Of a stretch of DNA of 64,000 bases, positions 18,045 through 27,361 are shown one piece after another. Both the position numbers and the translations under genes were made by a program. A model generated the notes under the pieces. That model was not told the origin of the DNA. It worked only from the letters and a program-made list of their open reading frames with translations, and ran no database searches. The stretch covers positions 372,001 through 436,000 of the forward strand of contig NZ_WTYC01000002.1 of assembly GCF_009827325.1 (NCBI RefSeq), in the 5' to 3' direction. How positions within the stretch are numbered: position 1 is the stretch's first letter; each line of letters begins with the position of its first letter. The stretch comes from Qipengyuania vulgaris (GTDB lineage: Bacteria > Pseudomonadota > Alphaproteobacteria > Sphingomonadales > Sphingomonadaceae).

Positions 18045-18725
18045 TCAGCGCCGATGTGCGAACCAGATGGTATGATGCGGACCCTTGTTATTGGGCCGGG
18101 CACGCACAACGCGCTCCTCGACCTGGAAACCCGCTTCTTTCAACCTGATGCGAAACCGGTGGTCCGGCGCCGCTGACCAGATCGACAGCACGCCGCCGGG
18201 CATCAGCGCGTCGCGCGCCTTGCCGAGGCCGGTGCGCGAATACAATCTCTGGTTGCCGTCCCGCACGATACCGTCGGGTCCGTTGTCGACATCGAGCAGG
18301 ATTGCATCCCACTTTCCGCAGGTCCCATCGTTGGCATCGTCGATCAACGCTGCGACATCGCAAAGCACGACCTCGCCCCGCTGATCTTCTAGGCTGTCTC
18401 CGGTCAAATGCGCCAATGGCCCCTTCGCCCATTCGAGGATTTCGGGCACCACCTCCGCCACGACCACCCGCGCGCCCTCGCCTGCCTTCTCCAGCGCCTT
18501 GCGGAATGTGAAGCCCATGCCATAGCCGCCGACCAGCACGCGCGGTGCTTTCCGGTTCAGTTCCGCCAAGGTGAGTTCGGCGAGCTGCTCCTCGCTGAAC
18601 TGCATGCGCGTGCCCATCAGTTCGTCACGTCCGAGCATGATGATATGATCGCGTCCGTGACTGACCAGCGTAAGCGTTTCCCCTCCAGGGATTTCGGCAG
18701 TGGCAATGGTTTCACGGGGCAGCAT
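18045..18725 (-). CDS. Spermidine synthase-like class I methyltransferase-fold protein
   Basis: From the ATG at 18725 the product has 226 residues. The Rossmann core shows RVLVGGYGMGFTFRKAL (motif I), VVVAEVVPEILEWAKGPL (motif II, acidic ribose contact) and WDAILLDVDNGPDGIV (motif IV). This is the arrangement of spermidine-synthase-like proteins, but many such short proteins in alphaproteobacteria have unknown substrates. A longer start at 18785 adds residues not typical of the family. It is followed closely by the convergent gcrA terminator. Confidence 0.8.
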   Translation of the reverse strand: MLPRETIATAEIPGGETLTLVSHGRDHIIMLGRDELMGTRMQFSEEQLAELTLAELNRKAPRVLVGGYGMGFTFRKALEKAGEGARVVVAEVVPEILEWAKGPLAHLTGDSLEDQRGEVVLCDVAALIDDANDGTCGKWDAILLDVDNGPDGIVRDGNQRLYSRTGLGKARDALMPGGVLSIWSAAPDHRFRIRLKEAGFQVEERVVRARPNNKGPHHTIWFAHRR

Positions 18726-18793
18726 GGCGGGCCTTTCGGGCTTGCAGGATCTACAACTCGCGCCCGATAGCGCGCTCGCTGCCACAGCGATAG

Positions 18794-19855
18794 TCAGCCC
18801 GTCACTTCGAGAACCATGTTGGTGGGCGTCTCCGATGCCCTACGAATATTGGAGAACCCTGCCTCGTTAAGAACCTCGGTGAGGCGCTTCTGGCCAGCCT
18901 GCGCACCCAGACCGAGACCAACAGGTTGAGACAGCGATGCAGGAGTGCACACGGTGGTGGAAAAGGCGTAGAAAATCTGCCCCAGGGGATGCATGTTATC
19001 CGCCATGGAATCGCCGGCCATCGGTTCGACCAGCATCAGCGTACCGTCATCTTTCAGCGTATCGCGAATGTGCCGGGCCGCGCCTACTGGATCGCCCATG
19101 TCGTGGAGAGCGTCGAAAATGCAGGCGAAGTCATAGTCGCGCCCGCTGAAATCCTGCGCGGTTGCCACCTGAAAATCGACATTCGTGACGCCCGCCTCTG
19201 CCGCCTTGCGGCGCGCCTCCTGAATCGAGGGCTCATGGAAATCGATGCCGTGGATAGTGGAGTTGGGATAGGCCTTGGCGAGCAGCACGGTCGAGGATCC
19301 GTGCCCGCATCCGATGTCGGCCACTTTCGCGCCCTTGGTCAGTTTGGCCTCGACACCGCCAAGTGCGGGTATCCAGGTCTCCACCAGATTGGCCTGATAG
19401 CCGGGGCGGAAAAACCGGTCGGTCCCACAGAAAAGACATTGCGAATGCTCTCCCCATGGCCTGCCTTGTCCCGAACGGAAGGTGTCGACCGACTTCTGGT
19501 GCTCTTCATATTGCGAGACCACCGCCATGATGAATCCCTGCATGTTTGCCGGCTGCCCTTCCCGCGCGAAGACAAGTGCCTGTTCGGGCGAGAGCGAAAA
19601 GGTTTCATCTTCGGGATGAAAAGTCACGTAGCCTGCCGCGCTGACCGAACCGAGCCACTGATGCAGGTACTTCTCGTTATATCCGGTCTTACCTGCGATC
19701 TGCGCTAGGGTCAGCCGCCCTTCGCCGTCGAGCGTGTCGAAAACGCCCGCCTGATCGCCGATATAGGCCATGAAAAGGCTTAGTGCGCCAGCGACGTCGC
19801 CGATCACCTTGCCGGCCAGTTCTTCCACTTTTGTCGTGTCGATCTGCTGGATCAT
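18794..19855 (-). CDS. SAM-dependent methyltransferase with winged-helix N-terminus (Rv2258c-like)
   Basis: The 353-residue protein starts MIQQIDTTKVEELAGKV at 19855. An N-terminal winged-helix/dimerisation part (LTLAQIAGKTGYNEKYLHQW, LGSVSAAGYV) precedes the methyltransferase domain with motif I VADIGCGHGSSTVLLA near residue 185, IHGIDFHEPSIQEAR and the FDALHDMGDPVGAARHI motif. It resembles Rv2258c-type class I methyltransferases that act on small molecules. Substrate unknown. The 69-nt gap to the next leftward gene suggests possible co-transcription. Confidence 0.85.
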   Translation of the reverse strand: MIQQIDTTKVEELAGKVIGDVAGALSLFMAYIGDQAGVFDTLDGEGRLTLAQIAGKTGYNEKYLHQWLGSVSAAGYVTFHPEDETFSLSPEQALVFAREGQPANMQGFIMAVVSQYEEHQKSVDTFRSGQGRPWGEHSQCLFCGTDRFFRPGYQANLVETWIPALGGVEAKLTKGAKVADIGCGHGSSTVLLAKAYPNSTIHGIDFHEPSIQEARRKAAEAGVTNVDFQVATAQDFSGRDYDFACIFDALHDMGDPVGAARHIRDTLKDDGTLMLVEPMAGDSMADNMHPLGQIFYAFSTTVCTPASLSQPVGLGLGAQAGQKRLTEVLNEAGFSNIRRASETPTNMVLEVTG

Positions 19856-19975
19856 TTTCGCTCTCCACAATGCAGGAAAAGCGACCCTTTGCGATCCGGG
19901 TCCTCAGTTGCCGCGACTCGCTCGTGCATGGCGAGAAACCGACTGCCGACCCTTTAGCACCTGCGATCCGACACA

Positions 19976-20012
19976 AGAAGAGGGGCCGCCGGCGGACCGG
20001 CGACCCCTCTGT
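19976..20012 (-). terminator. Likely terminator of the rpsO-pnp transcript
   Basis: Downstream of pnp on the minus strand GAGGGGTCGCCGG and CCGGCGGCCCCTC pair across a short loop with one mismatch, followed by TTCTTGTG. The stem is strong; the T run is weak. Confidence 0.6.
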
Positions 20013-20045
20013 GTCTGCTTGTCCCGCGCTTGCGGGCAAAGCGGC

Positions 20046-22352
20046 TTAGTCTTTCAGGAAGTCGGGCACATGGTTTTCACCGCCGCCATCGTTTCCGCCG
20101 CGACCTTCACCGCGACTACCGCCACGACCGCCGCCGCGGGGACCACCGCGACCGCCGCGACGATCACCGCCACCGCCGCCGCCGCGCGGGCCACGGTCAC
20201 CACGATCACCGCGCGGTTCGCGCGGCGGGCGGGTGTCTTCCAGCTCTTCGCCGGTTTCCTGGTCGACGACGCGCATCGACAGTCGGACCTTGCCACGCTG
20301 GTCGATCTCGAGGACCTTGACCTTAACTTCCTGGCCTTCGGTCACGACATCGGTCGGCTTCTCGACGCGTTCGTTCTTCATTTCGCTGACGTGGACGAGA
20401 CCGTCCTTGCCGCCCATGAAGTTCACGAAAGCTCCGAAGTCGACGATGTTGACGACCTTGCCGTCGTAGATCTTGCCGACCTCTGCTTCTTCGGTAATGC
20501 CTTCGATCCACTTGCGTGCTGCTGCGATCTCGTCGGCATTCGAGGAGCTGATCTTGATCACGCCTTCGTCGTCGATGTCGACCTTGGCACCGGTTTCGGC
20601 AACGATCTCGCGGATAACCTTGCCGCCCGTACCGATGACGTCACGGATCTTCGACTTGTCGATCTGCATCGTTTCGATACGCGGAGCGTGCTTCGACACT
20701 TCACCGCGAGCCGTGCCCAAGGCCTTCTGCATTTCGCCGAGGATGTGCGCGCGACCGGCCTTCGCCTGCTCGAGCGCCTTGGTCATGATTTCCTGCGTGA
20801 TGCCGGCAACCTTGATGTCCATCTGGAGCGAGGTGATACCGTTTTCCGAACCTGCGACCTTGAAGTCCATGTCGCCGAGGTGATCTTCGTCACCCAGGAT
20901 GTCCGACAGGACGGCGAACTTGTCGCCTTCGAGGATCAGACCCATCGCGATACCGGAAACCGGGCGTTCGATCGGAACACCGGCGTCCATCATGGCCAGA
21001 CAGCCGCCGCAAACGGTCGCCATCGAGCTCGAGCCGTTCGACTCGGTGATGTCCGACAGGATGCGAATGGTGTAAGGGAAATCCTCGCGGCTCGGCAGCA
21101 CCGGGTGCAGCGCACGCCATGCGAGCTTTCCGTGGCCCGTCTCGCGGCGGCTGGTGAAGCCGAAGCGGCCGACTTCGCCGACCGAATAGGGCGGGAAGTT
21201 GTAGTGCAGCATGAAGTGATTGTACGACAGGCCTTCGAGACCGTCGATCATCTGCTCTGCATCCTTGGTGCCCAGCGTGGTGGTGCAGATCGCTTGCGTT
21301 TCACCGCGTGTGAACAGCGCCGAACCGTGTGTGCGGGGCAGCAGTCCGACCATCGCCTCGATCGGGCGAACCTGGTCGACCTTGCGTCCGTCGATGCGGG
21401 TGCCGTCCTTGAGGATCGACCCGCGCACGATGTCGCTTTCGAGCTTCTTCACCAGCTTGAGCTTGCCGAGATATTCGGCCGGATCGTCGTGATCGAGGCC
21501 TTCGTAATGCTCGCGCGCCTTGGCACGGGCGGCGTTGATCGCATCCTGGCGCTCGGCCTTGTTGGTGATCTTGTAGGCGGCTTCGAGGTCTGCGCCGATG
21601 ATGCCGCGAAGTTCGTCGAGCGTGGCCGACTTGTCTTCTACCGGATCGAGATCCCACGGATCCTTGGCAGCCTGTTCGGCGAGATCGATGATCGCACCGA
21701 TGACCTTGCGGCTTTCCTCATGCGCGAACATGACGGCGCCGAGCATTTCCTCTTCGGTCAGCTCCTTGGCTTCGGATTCGACCATCATCACCGCGTCCTG
21801 CGTGCCGGCGACGACGAGGTCGAGGCGACCTTTTTCGTCCAGCGCCTTGTCGAGGCTTGGGTTGAGTTCGTATTCGCCATTGCGGAAACCGACGCGTGCG
21901 GCGCCGATCGGGCCCATGAAGGGCACGCCAGAAAGGGTCAGCGCAGCCGATGCGGCGATCATCGCGACGATATCGGGCTCGGTCTCGCCGTCATAGGACA
22001 GGACCTGCGCGATAACGTTGATTTCGTTGTAGAAGCCTTCCGGGAACAGCGGCCGCAGCGGGCGGTCGATCAGGCGGGAGGTCAGCGTTTCCTTCTCCGT
22101 GGCGCGGCCTTCGCGCTTGAAGAAGCCACCCGGGATACGGCCCGCGGCGGAGAATTTTTCCTGGTAGTGGACGGTCAGCGGGAAGAAATCCTGCCCTTCC
22201 TTCACACTCTTGGCGGCGGTCACTGCGCAGAGCACCACGGTTTCGCCATAGGTGGCCAGAACGGCGCCGTCAGCCTGACGGGCGATGCGGCCGGTTTCGA
22301 GGGTGAGGGTCTTTCCGCCCCACTCCAGCGATACGGTTTTCGTGTCGAACAT
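20046..22352 (-). CDS. pnp: Polyribonucleotide nucleotidyltransferase (PNPase)
   Basis: PNPase degrades RNA 3'-5' using phosphate and is a core degradosome enzyme. The 768-residue product has two RNase PH domains ([39 protein letters not shown]), an alpha-helical linker, a KH domain with [18 protein letters not shown], and an S1 domain with [20 protein letters not shown]. It is extended by a C-terminal tail of about 50 residues made of RG/RGG repeats ([18 protein letters not shown]), which probably adds RNA binding. Start [11 protein letters not shown] is standard. rpsO is directly upstream, the usual order. Confidence 0.97.
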   Translation of the reverse strand: MFDTKTVSLEWGGKTLTLETGRIARQADGAVLATYGETVVLCAVTAAKSVKEGQDFFPLTVHYQEKFSAAGRIPGGFFKREGRATEKETLTSRLIDRPLRPLFPEGFYNEINVIAQVLSYDGETEPDIVAMIAASAALTLSGVPFMGPIGAARVGFRNGEYELNPSLDKALDEKGRLDLVVAGTQDAVMMVESEAKELTEEEMLGAVMFAHEESRKVIGAIIDLAEQAAKDPWDLDPVEDKSATLDELRGIIGADLEAAYKITNKAERQDAINAARAKAREHYEGLDHDDPAEYLGKLKLVKKLESDIVRGSILKDGTRIDGRKVDQVRPIEAMVGLLPRTHGSALFTRGETQAICTTTLGTKDAEQMIDGLEGLSYNHFMLHYNFPPYSVGEVGRFGFTSRRETGHGKLAWRALHPVLPSREDFPYTIRILSDITESNGSSSMATVCGGCLAMMDAGVPIERPVSGIAMGLILEGDKFAVLSDILGDEDHLGDMDFKVAGSENGITSLQMDIKVAGITQEIMTKALEQAKAGRAHILGEMQKALGTARGEVSKHAPRIETMQIDKSKIRDVIGTGGKVIREIVAETGAKVDIDDEGVIKISSSNADEIAAARKWIEGITEEAEVGKIYDGKVVNIVDFGAFVNFMGGKDGLVHVSEMKNERVEKPTDVVTEGQEVKVKVLEIDQRGKVRLSMRVVDQETGEELEDTRPPREPRGDRGDRGPRGGGGGGDRRGGRGGPRGGGRGGSRGEGRGGNDGGGENHVPDFLKD

Positions 22353-22530
22353 GTATTTTCCTTTTGAACCCGCACGGCCTTATTGCGGTGCGGGGCCTAC
22401 TGTGCCGGGCAATCCGTCCCGGTCCGGTTCGAGGCGATATGTCTTGCCTCTGGTGGGCCGCCCGCGCCGGATTGCGAAGGGGCCATATGCGAAAAGGGCG
22501 GCCCGTTTGAGCCGCCCTTCCCGAAAACTC
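22353..22530. other. rpsO-pnp intergenic region
   Basis: About 178 bases hold the rpsO terminator (22492-22523) and the pnp leader. In other proteobacteria this leader is the site of PNPase autoregulation by RNase III cleavage; no long duplex that would prove this here was identified by eye. Confidence 0.4.
22492..22523 (-). terminator. Rho-independent hairpin after rpsO
   Basis: On the minus strand GGGCGGC and GCCGCCC pair around TCAAACGG, followed by TTTTCGC. It sits 8-38 nt after the rpsO stop, so pnp is probably read by readthrough or its own promoter. Confidence 0.8.
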
Positions 22531-22800
22531 TTATTTGCGAAGACCCAGCTTCTGGATCAGGGCATTGTAACGCTCGACATCTATCTTCTTGAGATAGGCG
22601 AGCAGGTTACGGCGCTTGTTGACCATCATGAGGAGGCCACGACGCGAGTGGTTATCCTTGTGATTGGCCTTGAAGTGGTCGGTGAGGTTGCGAATACGCT
22701 GCGTGAGGATCGCGACTTGGACTTCCGGCGAACCGGTATCGCCTTCGTTCTGGGCGTTGTCCTTGATGATTTCTTGTTTCTGTTCGGCAGATACCGACAT
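22531..22800 (-). CDS. rpsO: 30S ribosomal protein S15
   Basis: The 89-residue protein starts [17 protein letters not shown] and is a complete S15: [34 protein letters not shown] and [14 protein letters not shown] are the conserved blocks contacting 16S rRNA helices 20-22. Reading frame upstream of the ATG at 22800 is not used because it runs into truB. Located between truB and pnp as in most proteobacteria. Confidence 0.98.
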   Translation of the reverse strand: MSVSAEQKQEIIKDNAQNEGDTGSPEVQVAILTQRIRNLTDHFKANHKDNHSRRGLLMMVNKRRNLLAYLKKIDVERYNALIQKLGLRK

Positions 22801-22805
22801 GCATT

Positions 22806-23822
22806 TTACTCCGCGACATCCGGTAGGTTGAAGCCCCGCACGACCTTGGCCGAGCCTCCTTCGAGTTCCATCAGCGCCACCGGGATGTTTCCCAGCTTTG
22901 CAAGGTGGAGCCCGTCGGCCCATTCTCCATGAACGGGGGGCAGGTCCGACAGTACCCGGCCTTGGCGGACCGCCTGCGCGCTGTCGGGATCGAGGGGAAG
23001 GACCGGGATGTCGTCCAGTCCGGCCTCTAGCGGCAGGAGAAGGTTTTCGATGGGCGCGCCCTTAGCGATTTCCTCTGCCGAGTCCAGCGAAATCGCCTGA
23101 TCCTCGCGGAACGGGCCAGCCTTTATCCGCCTGAGATAGGTGACATGGCCCACCGCACCAAGGGCGTGTGCGATATCCCGTGCCAGAGAACGGATGTAGG
23201 TGCCCTTGGAGACGTGCGCGACCAAGGTCACGCTGTCCGCCAGTTCGAGCGGAGCCTGCGGATCGTAGGGATCCGGCCTGCCGGAGGTTGTGGCAAAGCT
23301 GGAGCGCAGGTCAGCATCCTCGCGCTGGGCCAGCAAGCGGAGGTCGTGAATAATCACCCTGCGGGTCTTCATTTCGACCTCTTCGCCTGCCCGCGCGAGA
23401 TCATAGGCGCGCTTTCCGCCGACCTTGATGGCCGAAAAGGCAGGCGGTGTCTGTTCGATTTCTCCCGAGAAATGTCCGAGCACCGCGGCGATGGCAGCCA
23501 TGGGCGGGCGGCGGTCGCTGCGGTGGACAACCTCACCCTCGGTATCCAGTGTGTCGGTCTGTTCCCCGAACTGGATGGTGAATTCGTAGATCTTGTCGCT
23601 GTCCAGCATCCGCCCCGCCAACTTGGTCGCTTCGCCCAGCGCAATCGGCAATACGCCTTCCGCGAGCGGGTCCAGCGTCCCGCCATGGCCGACCTTGGTC
23701 TTCGCGTAGCCGCCCTGCCGGAGCACGCGCTTGACCAGTCCGACGGCCTGGGTCGAGCCGAGCCCGCGCGGCTTGTCGAGCAGCAGCCATCCGTGCGGTG
23801 CGGGTTTGCTGCGCTCGCTCAC
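22806..23822 (-). CDS. truB: tRNA pseudouridine(55) synthase TruB
   Basis: TruB makes pseudouridine 55 in the T loop of tRNAs. From a GTG at 23822 that overlaps the upstream protease stop (GTGA) the product is 338 residues. The start region is [16 protein letters not shown] and the catalytic Asp is in [20 protein letters not shown]; the [20 protein letters not shown] block binds substrate. A C-terminal PUA-like portion (residues about 260-338) is present. The frame is open far upstream inside the protease gene, but GTG coupling and the family length decide the start. It ends 5 nt before rpsO. Confidence 0.95.
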   Translation of the reverse strand: MSERSKPAPHGWLLLDKPRGLGSTQAVGLVKRVLRQGGYAKTKVGHGGTLDPLAEGVLPIALGEATKLAGRMLDSDKIYEFTIQFGEQTDTLDTEGEVVHRSDRRPPMAAIAAVLGHFSGEIEQTPPAFSAIKVGGKRAYDLARAGEEVEMKTRRVIIHDLRLLAQREDADLRSSFATTSGRPDPYDPQAPLELADSVTLVAHVSKGTYIRSLARDIAHALGAVGHVTYLRRIKAGPFREDQAISLDSAEEIAKGAPIENLLLPLEAGLDDIPVLPLDPDSAQAVRQGRVLSDLPPVHGEWADGLHLAKLGNIPVALMELEGGSAKVVRGFNLPDVAE

Positions 23823-24508
23823 GTGATGAAATCCTCGATCCCGGCAGCGACGGAATAAAACAGGCCCGTCATCCACTCGACCGGTGGAAAGAGGGTATTC
23901 TCGATCCAGCGCGCATCGGGAAAGGCCCAGGTCGCGGCGATGAGCACGGCGAGCAGCAACATGCCCATGGCCTGCAGTTTCTGCCAATGATGAGCCCAGC
24001 GGCGCGGCATCAGCCCGCCGACGATATGCGACCCGTCGAATGGCGGGATCGGGAGCATGTTGAACAGGGCGAGGAAGACGTTGATGACGATGAAGGAGCC
24101 GAATGCGGTCAACATCCAATCGGGGAGCGCGACGCCCCAAGTCGTTGCAAGGCCCGCCAGCATCCCGAAGATGATCGCGCCGACCAGCGCGAGAACGATA
24201 TTTGTCCCCGGGCCTGCAGCGGCAACGGCCATCATGCCGTAACGAGGGTTGTCGAGCCGGCGCGCATTGACGGGTACCGGCTTGGCCCAACCGAAGATCG
24301 GCCCGCCGAACAGCGCCAGCGCGCCCGGCACCAGCAATGTCCCGATGGGATCGACGTGTTTGATGGGATTGAGCGTCAGCCGCCCCATGTCGCGCGCGGT
24401 GGTGTCGCCCAGCGCCAGCGCGGTCCAGCCATGCGCTACTTCATGGAAGACGATTGCAATGATGAGGCACGGGATCAGGATCGCCGCGAGGGTAAGTGTA
24501 TCGAGCAT
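23819..24508 (-). CDS. Site-2 protease family (M50) zinc metalloprotease
   Basis: A 229-residue membrane protein with metal motif HEVAHG (in IIAIVFHEVAHGWTALALG) at about residues 22-27 and the third ligand Asp in FNMLPIPPFDGSHIVGG. Several hydrophobic spans surround them, as in short SpoIVFB/Rip-like proteases that cut within membranes. Substrate unknown. It lies directly before truB and overlaps it by 4 nt, so it may be transcribed with the translation cluster. Confidence 0.88.
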   Translation of the reverse strand: MLDTLTLAAILIPCLIIAIVFHEVAHGWTALALGDTTARDMGRLTLNPIKHVDPIGTLLVPGALALFGGPIFGWAKPVPVNARRLDNPRYGMMAVAAAGPGTNIVLALVGAIIFGMLAGLATTWGVALPDWMLTAFGSFIVINVFLALFNMLPIPPFDGSHIVGGLMPRRWAHHWQKLQAMGMLLLAVLIAATWAFPDARWIENTLFPPVEWMTGLFYSVAAGIEDFIT

Positions 24509-24547
24509 ATCGCGTTATGTAGGAAGGCGGGAGGGCTGACGCACCCT

Positions 24548-25126
24548 CTAGCGGGTCAGCGCCTCGGAAAAGTGCCTGCGGCACATGGCAACATAGCGAT
24601 CGTTGCCGCCAATTTCGGTTTGCGCACCTTCGCTGACCGCCTTGCCGTTTGCATCGACACGCAGGTTCATCGTTGCCTTGCGGCCGCAATCGCACACTGC
24701 CTTCATCTCAACCAATGCGTCCGCAATTCCCAGAAGCGCCGCCGAGCCGGGAAAGAGTTCGCCCTGAAAATCCGTGCGCAGGCCGTAACACAGCACCGGA
24801 ATGCCCGCATCGTCAGCCAGCCGAGCCAGCTGCCAGACCTGATCGCGGGTAAGGAACTGCGCCTCGTCGACCAGCACGCAAGCGAGCGTGGTATCTTTAT
24901 GTTCTTCCAGCACACGCGCTTCGATATCGGTGTCGGCTTCATAGCGATGCGCATCGCTGGCGAGGCCGATACGGCTAGAAATCGCGCCGAATCCGGGCCG
25001 GTCGTCCAGCGCGGCGGTCCAGAGCGAGACCTTCATCCCCCGCTCACCATAGTTGAACGCGGTCTGGAGCAGCGTGGAGCTCTTCCCCGCATTCATGCTG
25101 GCGTAGTAGAAATACAGCTTGGCCAT
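24548..25126 (-). CDS. tdk: Thymidine kinase
   Basis: Type II thymidine kinase (192 residues) that salvages thymidine to dTMP. The P-loop is FYYASMNAGKSSTLLQ, the Walker-B-like motif LVDEAQFLT, and a zinc ribbon is formed by CDCGRKA and MCRRHF. The lasso loop TEIGGNDRYVAMC binds thymidine. Bacterial type, standard length. It sits divergent from abgT with the starts about 105 nt apart, and upstream of the M50 protease gene. Confidence 0.96.
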   Translation of the reverse strand: MAKLYFYYASMNAGKSSTLLQTAFNYGERGMKVSLWTAALDDRPGFGAISSRIGLASDAHRYEADTDIEARVLEEHKDTTLACVLVDEAQFLTRDQVWQLARLADDAGIPVLCYGLRTDFQGELFPGSAALLGIADALVEMKAVCDCGRKATMNLRVDANGKAVSEGAQTEIGGNDRYVAMCRRHFSEALTR

Positions 25127-25232
25127 CGCCGGCTTCTAGCCCCGGGGGACAGGGCTGTTAAGGAGATCGACAGACAGGATTGGGGATGAGATACCCCGAA
25201 AACTAACAAAAGGTGAGGTGAGCGGGATTCCC

Positions 25233-26861
25233 ATGGCTGAAGCACAGGCAGGTTCGGGCACGCAGAGCGGCATTCTCGGCTGGATCGAAAGAAGCGGCAA
25301 CAAGCTGCCCGATCCGGTTTTCCTGTTCTTCTGGCTGATCGCGATATTGGTGGTCGTTTCGATCGCCGCTTCGCTTGCCGGACTCTCCGCCGCGCACCCA
25401 ACCGAAGTCGATGCCGACACCGGGGCGGCCACGGTCATCACTGCACAGAGCCTGCTGAGCGCAGAGAACATCGCGCGGCTCTGGGTCGAAATGCCGCAGA
25501 CATTCACCCACTTCCACCCGCTCGGCTACGTGCTGGTCGTGATGCTGGGAGCAGGTGTTGCCGAGCGTGCGGGGCTGTTCGGCACCGCCATGCGGGCGGG
25601 CGTGCGAAATGCGCCCATTTACCTGCTGACGCCCATCGTCGCGTTCGTCGGCATGATGGGCAATCTCGCCGCCGATGCCGCGTACGTGGTCCTGATCCCG
25701 CTGGCCGGGATCATCTTCCATGCCGCTGGGCGCCATCCGGTTGCGGGGATCGCCGCCGCATTTGCGGGCGTATCGGGGGGATTTTCGGCCAATTTGCTGC
25801 CCGGCCAGCTGGACGCGCTGCTCTTCGGCATTACCGAGGCCAGCGTCGAGACGGTGTTCGGGGATTTCACGGCCAATATCGCAGGCAACTGGTATTTCAT
25901 CGCCGCGATGACTTTCGTCTTCCTGCCGGTGATCTGGTTCGTGACCGACAAGATGATCGAACCCCGCCTTGGGCCGTGGAACCCTTCCATGGCGGGCAAG
26001 GCGGTATCGCCCGAACAACAGGGCGAAGTCGCCGATGGGGACCGCGCACTCTCGTCTGCGGAAAGCAAGGGACTGCGCTGGGCAGGCCTCGCCGTGCTGT
26101 TCGTCGTCGGCCTCTGGCTGTTCTTCACGCTCGGCCCGGGCACGCCGCTGATCGACGAGACCGCTTCGGCGGAAGCGCGGCTGACACCTTTCTATCAGAG
26201 CCTCGTCGCAGGCTTCTTCCTGCTCTTCCTCCTCGCGGGCTGGGCCTATGGCAAGGCCGCCGGGACGATCGAAGATCACCGCGGCCTGGTGAAGATGATG
26301 GCCGGCGCGATGGAGGATCTTGCCTATTACTTGGTACTTGCCTTCGCCGCCGCGCATTTCGTGGCGATGTTCGCCTGGTCAAACCTCGGCCTGATCCTCG
26401 CAGTGAACGGAGCCGACTTTCTCGGCAACAGCGGGCTTCCCGCATGGGCGCTGCTGACGGCGATCATTCTGGTATCAGCCCTCCTCAACATCTTCGTCGG
26501 TTCGGCGAGTGCAAAGTGGGCGCTGCTGGCTCCGGTTCTCGTGCCCATGCTGATGCTGCTGGGCATTTCGCCGGAAATGGCGACAGCTGCTTATCGCGTT
26601 GGCGACGGGGCGACGAATATCATCACGCCGCTGATGGTCTATTTCCCGCTGATCCTGATCTTCTGCCAACGCTGGCAGAAGGATTTCGGCCTCGGCAGCC
26701 TTGCCGCGACAATGCTGCCCTATTCGGTCGGCCTGTTGCTGGCAGGGCTCGCGATGACCATCGGATGGGTCGTGCTGGATCTTCCGCTCGGCCCGGGCGC
26801 CGAAGTTTTCATGGAAGTACCCACCACGGTCGATCCGACCGGACCGGCCAGCGCCGAGTAA
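25233..26861 (+). CDS. AbgT family transporter
   Basis: AbgT/MtrF carriers move p-aminobenzoyl-glutamate or export sulfonamides. The product is about 542 residues with many membrane spans (FLFFWLIAILVVVSIAAS, YVLVVMLGAGVAERAGLFG, AYVVLIPLAGIIFHAAG). The family hallmark GVSGGFSANLLPGQLDALL and a second, inverted repeat half (NIFVGSASAKWALLAPVLVP, YRVGDGATNIITPL) are complete. I start at the ATG at 25233 (MAEAQAGS); a GTG at 25218 is possible and adds five residues. It stands alone on the plus strand, interrupting the rbfA-truB translation cluster. Confidence 0.92.
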   Translation: MAEAQAGSGTQSGILGWIERSGNKLPDPVFLFFWLIAILVVVSIAASLAGLSAAHPTEVDADTGAATVITAQSLLSAENIARLWVEMPQTFTHFHPLGYVLVVMLGAGVAERAGLFGTAMRAGVRNAPIYLLTPIVAFVGMMGNLAADAAYVVLIPLAGIIFHAAGRHPVAGIAAAFAGVSGGFSANLLPGQLDALLFGITEASVETVFGDFTANIAGNWYFIAAMTFVFLPVIWFVTDKMIEPRLGPWNPSMAGKAVSPEQQGEVADGDRALSSAESKGLRWAGLAVLFVVGLWLFFTLGPGTPLIDETASAEARLTPFYQSLVAGFFLLFLLAGWAYGKAAGTIEDHRGLVKMMAGAMEDLAYYLVLAFAAAHFVAMFAWSNLGLILAVNGADFLGNSGLPAWALLTAIILVSALLNIFVGSASAKWALLAPVLVPMLMLLGISPEMATAAYRVGDGATNIITPLMVYFPLILIFCQRWQKDFGLGSLAATMLPYSVGLLLAGLAMTIGWVVLDLPLGPGAEVFMEVPTTVDPTGPASAE

Positions 26862-26864
26862 AGC

Positions 26865-27263
26865 CTACTCTTCGTCCTCGAGGTCTTTCGCGACCTTGGG
26901 GTCGGAGAGCAGCTTCTCGATCCGTTCCGCCTCGTCGAAGCTTTCATCGGGCTGGAAAGAAAGTTTGGGCGCAAACTTGAGGCCCAGGCGCTTGGCGACT
27001 TCCTTCTGGAAGAACGCCGTATTGGTACGCAATGCCTTCAGCACCGCCGCTTCGTCCTGCCCCAGCAGGGGTTTGACATAGGCCTTGGCGTTCCTGAGAT
27101 CCGGGCTCATCCGCACCTCGGTTACAGAGATGTTCGACGCGCGCAGCACATCATCATGCGCCTCCCCGCGTGCGAGCAGTTCGGACAGTATATGCCGAAC
27201 CCGCTCGCCAACTTTTAGGACGCGAACCGATTGCTGTTCGGGAGTGGAAGAGTTTCTCACCAT
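26865..27263 (-). CDS. rbfA: 30S ribosome-binding factor A
   Basis: RbfA is a KH-type factor that helps 30S maturation in the cold. The 132-residue product starts [20 protein letters not shown]; the conserved [17 protein letters not shown] is present, with [18 protein letters not shown] near the C-terminus. It ends with an acidic tail KDLEDEE. Start at ATG 27263 fits the family (an upstream in-frame codon at 27281 gives MGPVGI). It lies 98 nt after infB, a gap that holds a tRNA-like sequence. Confidence 0.93.
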   Translation of the reverse strand: MVRNSSTPEQQSVRVLKVGERVRHILSELLARGEAHDDVLRASNISVTEVRMSPDLRNAKAYVKPLLGQDEAAVLKALRTNTAFFQKEVAKRLGLKFAPKLSFQPDESFDEAERIEKLLSDPKVAKDLEDEE

Positions 27264-27361
27264 TATGCCCACCGGACCCACGAGCGAGAATCGAACTCGC
27301 CAAATGGTCGATACAACTCAACCACCTCCGCCGACCGGATCAGGGCCACAACGATCCTTTC
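27264..27361 (-). other. infB-rbfA spacer with tRNA T-arm-like hairpin
   Basis: On the minus strand the spacer holds two adjacent hairpins: GGTTGA-GTTGTA-TCGACC and GGCGAG-TTCGATT-CTCGCT. The second has the 7-nt loop TTCGATT, identical in pattern to a tRNA T loop. No full acceptor or D arm pairs with it and no CCA is encoded, so it is not a complete tRNA. It may be a tRNA 3' fragment or an RNA element in the infB-rbfA mRNA. Confidence 0.5.

Noticed and set aside
20075-20220. Repeat-like CCGCC tract that could suggest a satellite or CRISPR-like array
   Set aside because: It encodes the RG-rich tail of PNPase; no regular repeat/spacer structure.
19770-22367. 865-residue open frame on the plus strand
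   Set aside because: It is the exact antisense of pnp, which has full PNPase domains; the shadow has a biased composition (many Asp, His, Leu, Val) and no motif.
25203-26357. 384-residue minus-strand open frame over abgT
   Set aside because: Shadow of a multi-span transporter gene with complete AbgT motifs.
27264-27361. Complete tRNA gene
   Set aside because: Only T-arm and one other hairpin form; no acceptor pairing, no D arm and no CCA.
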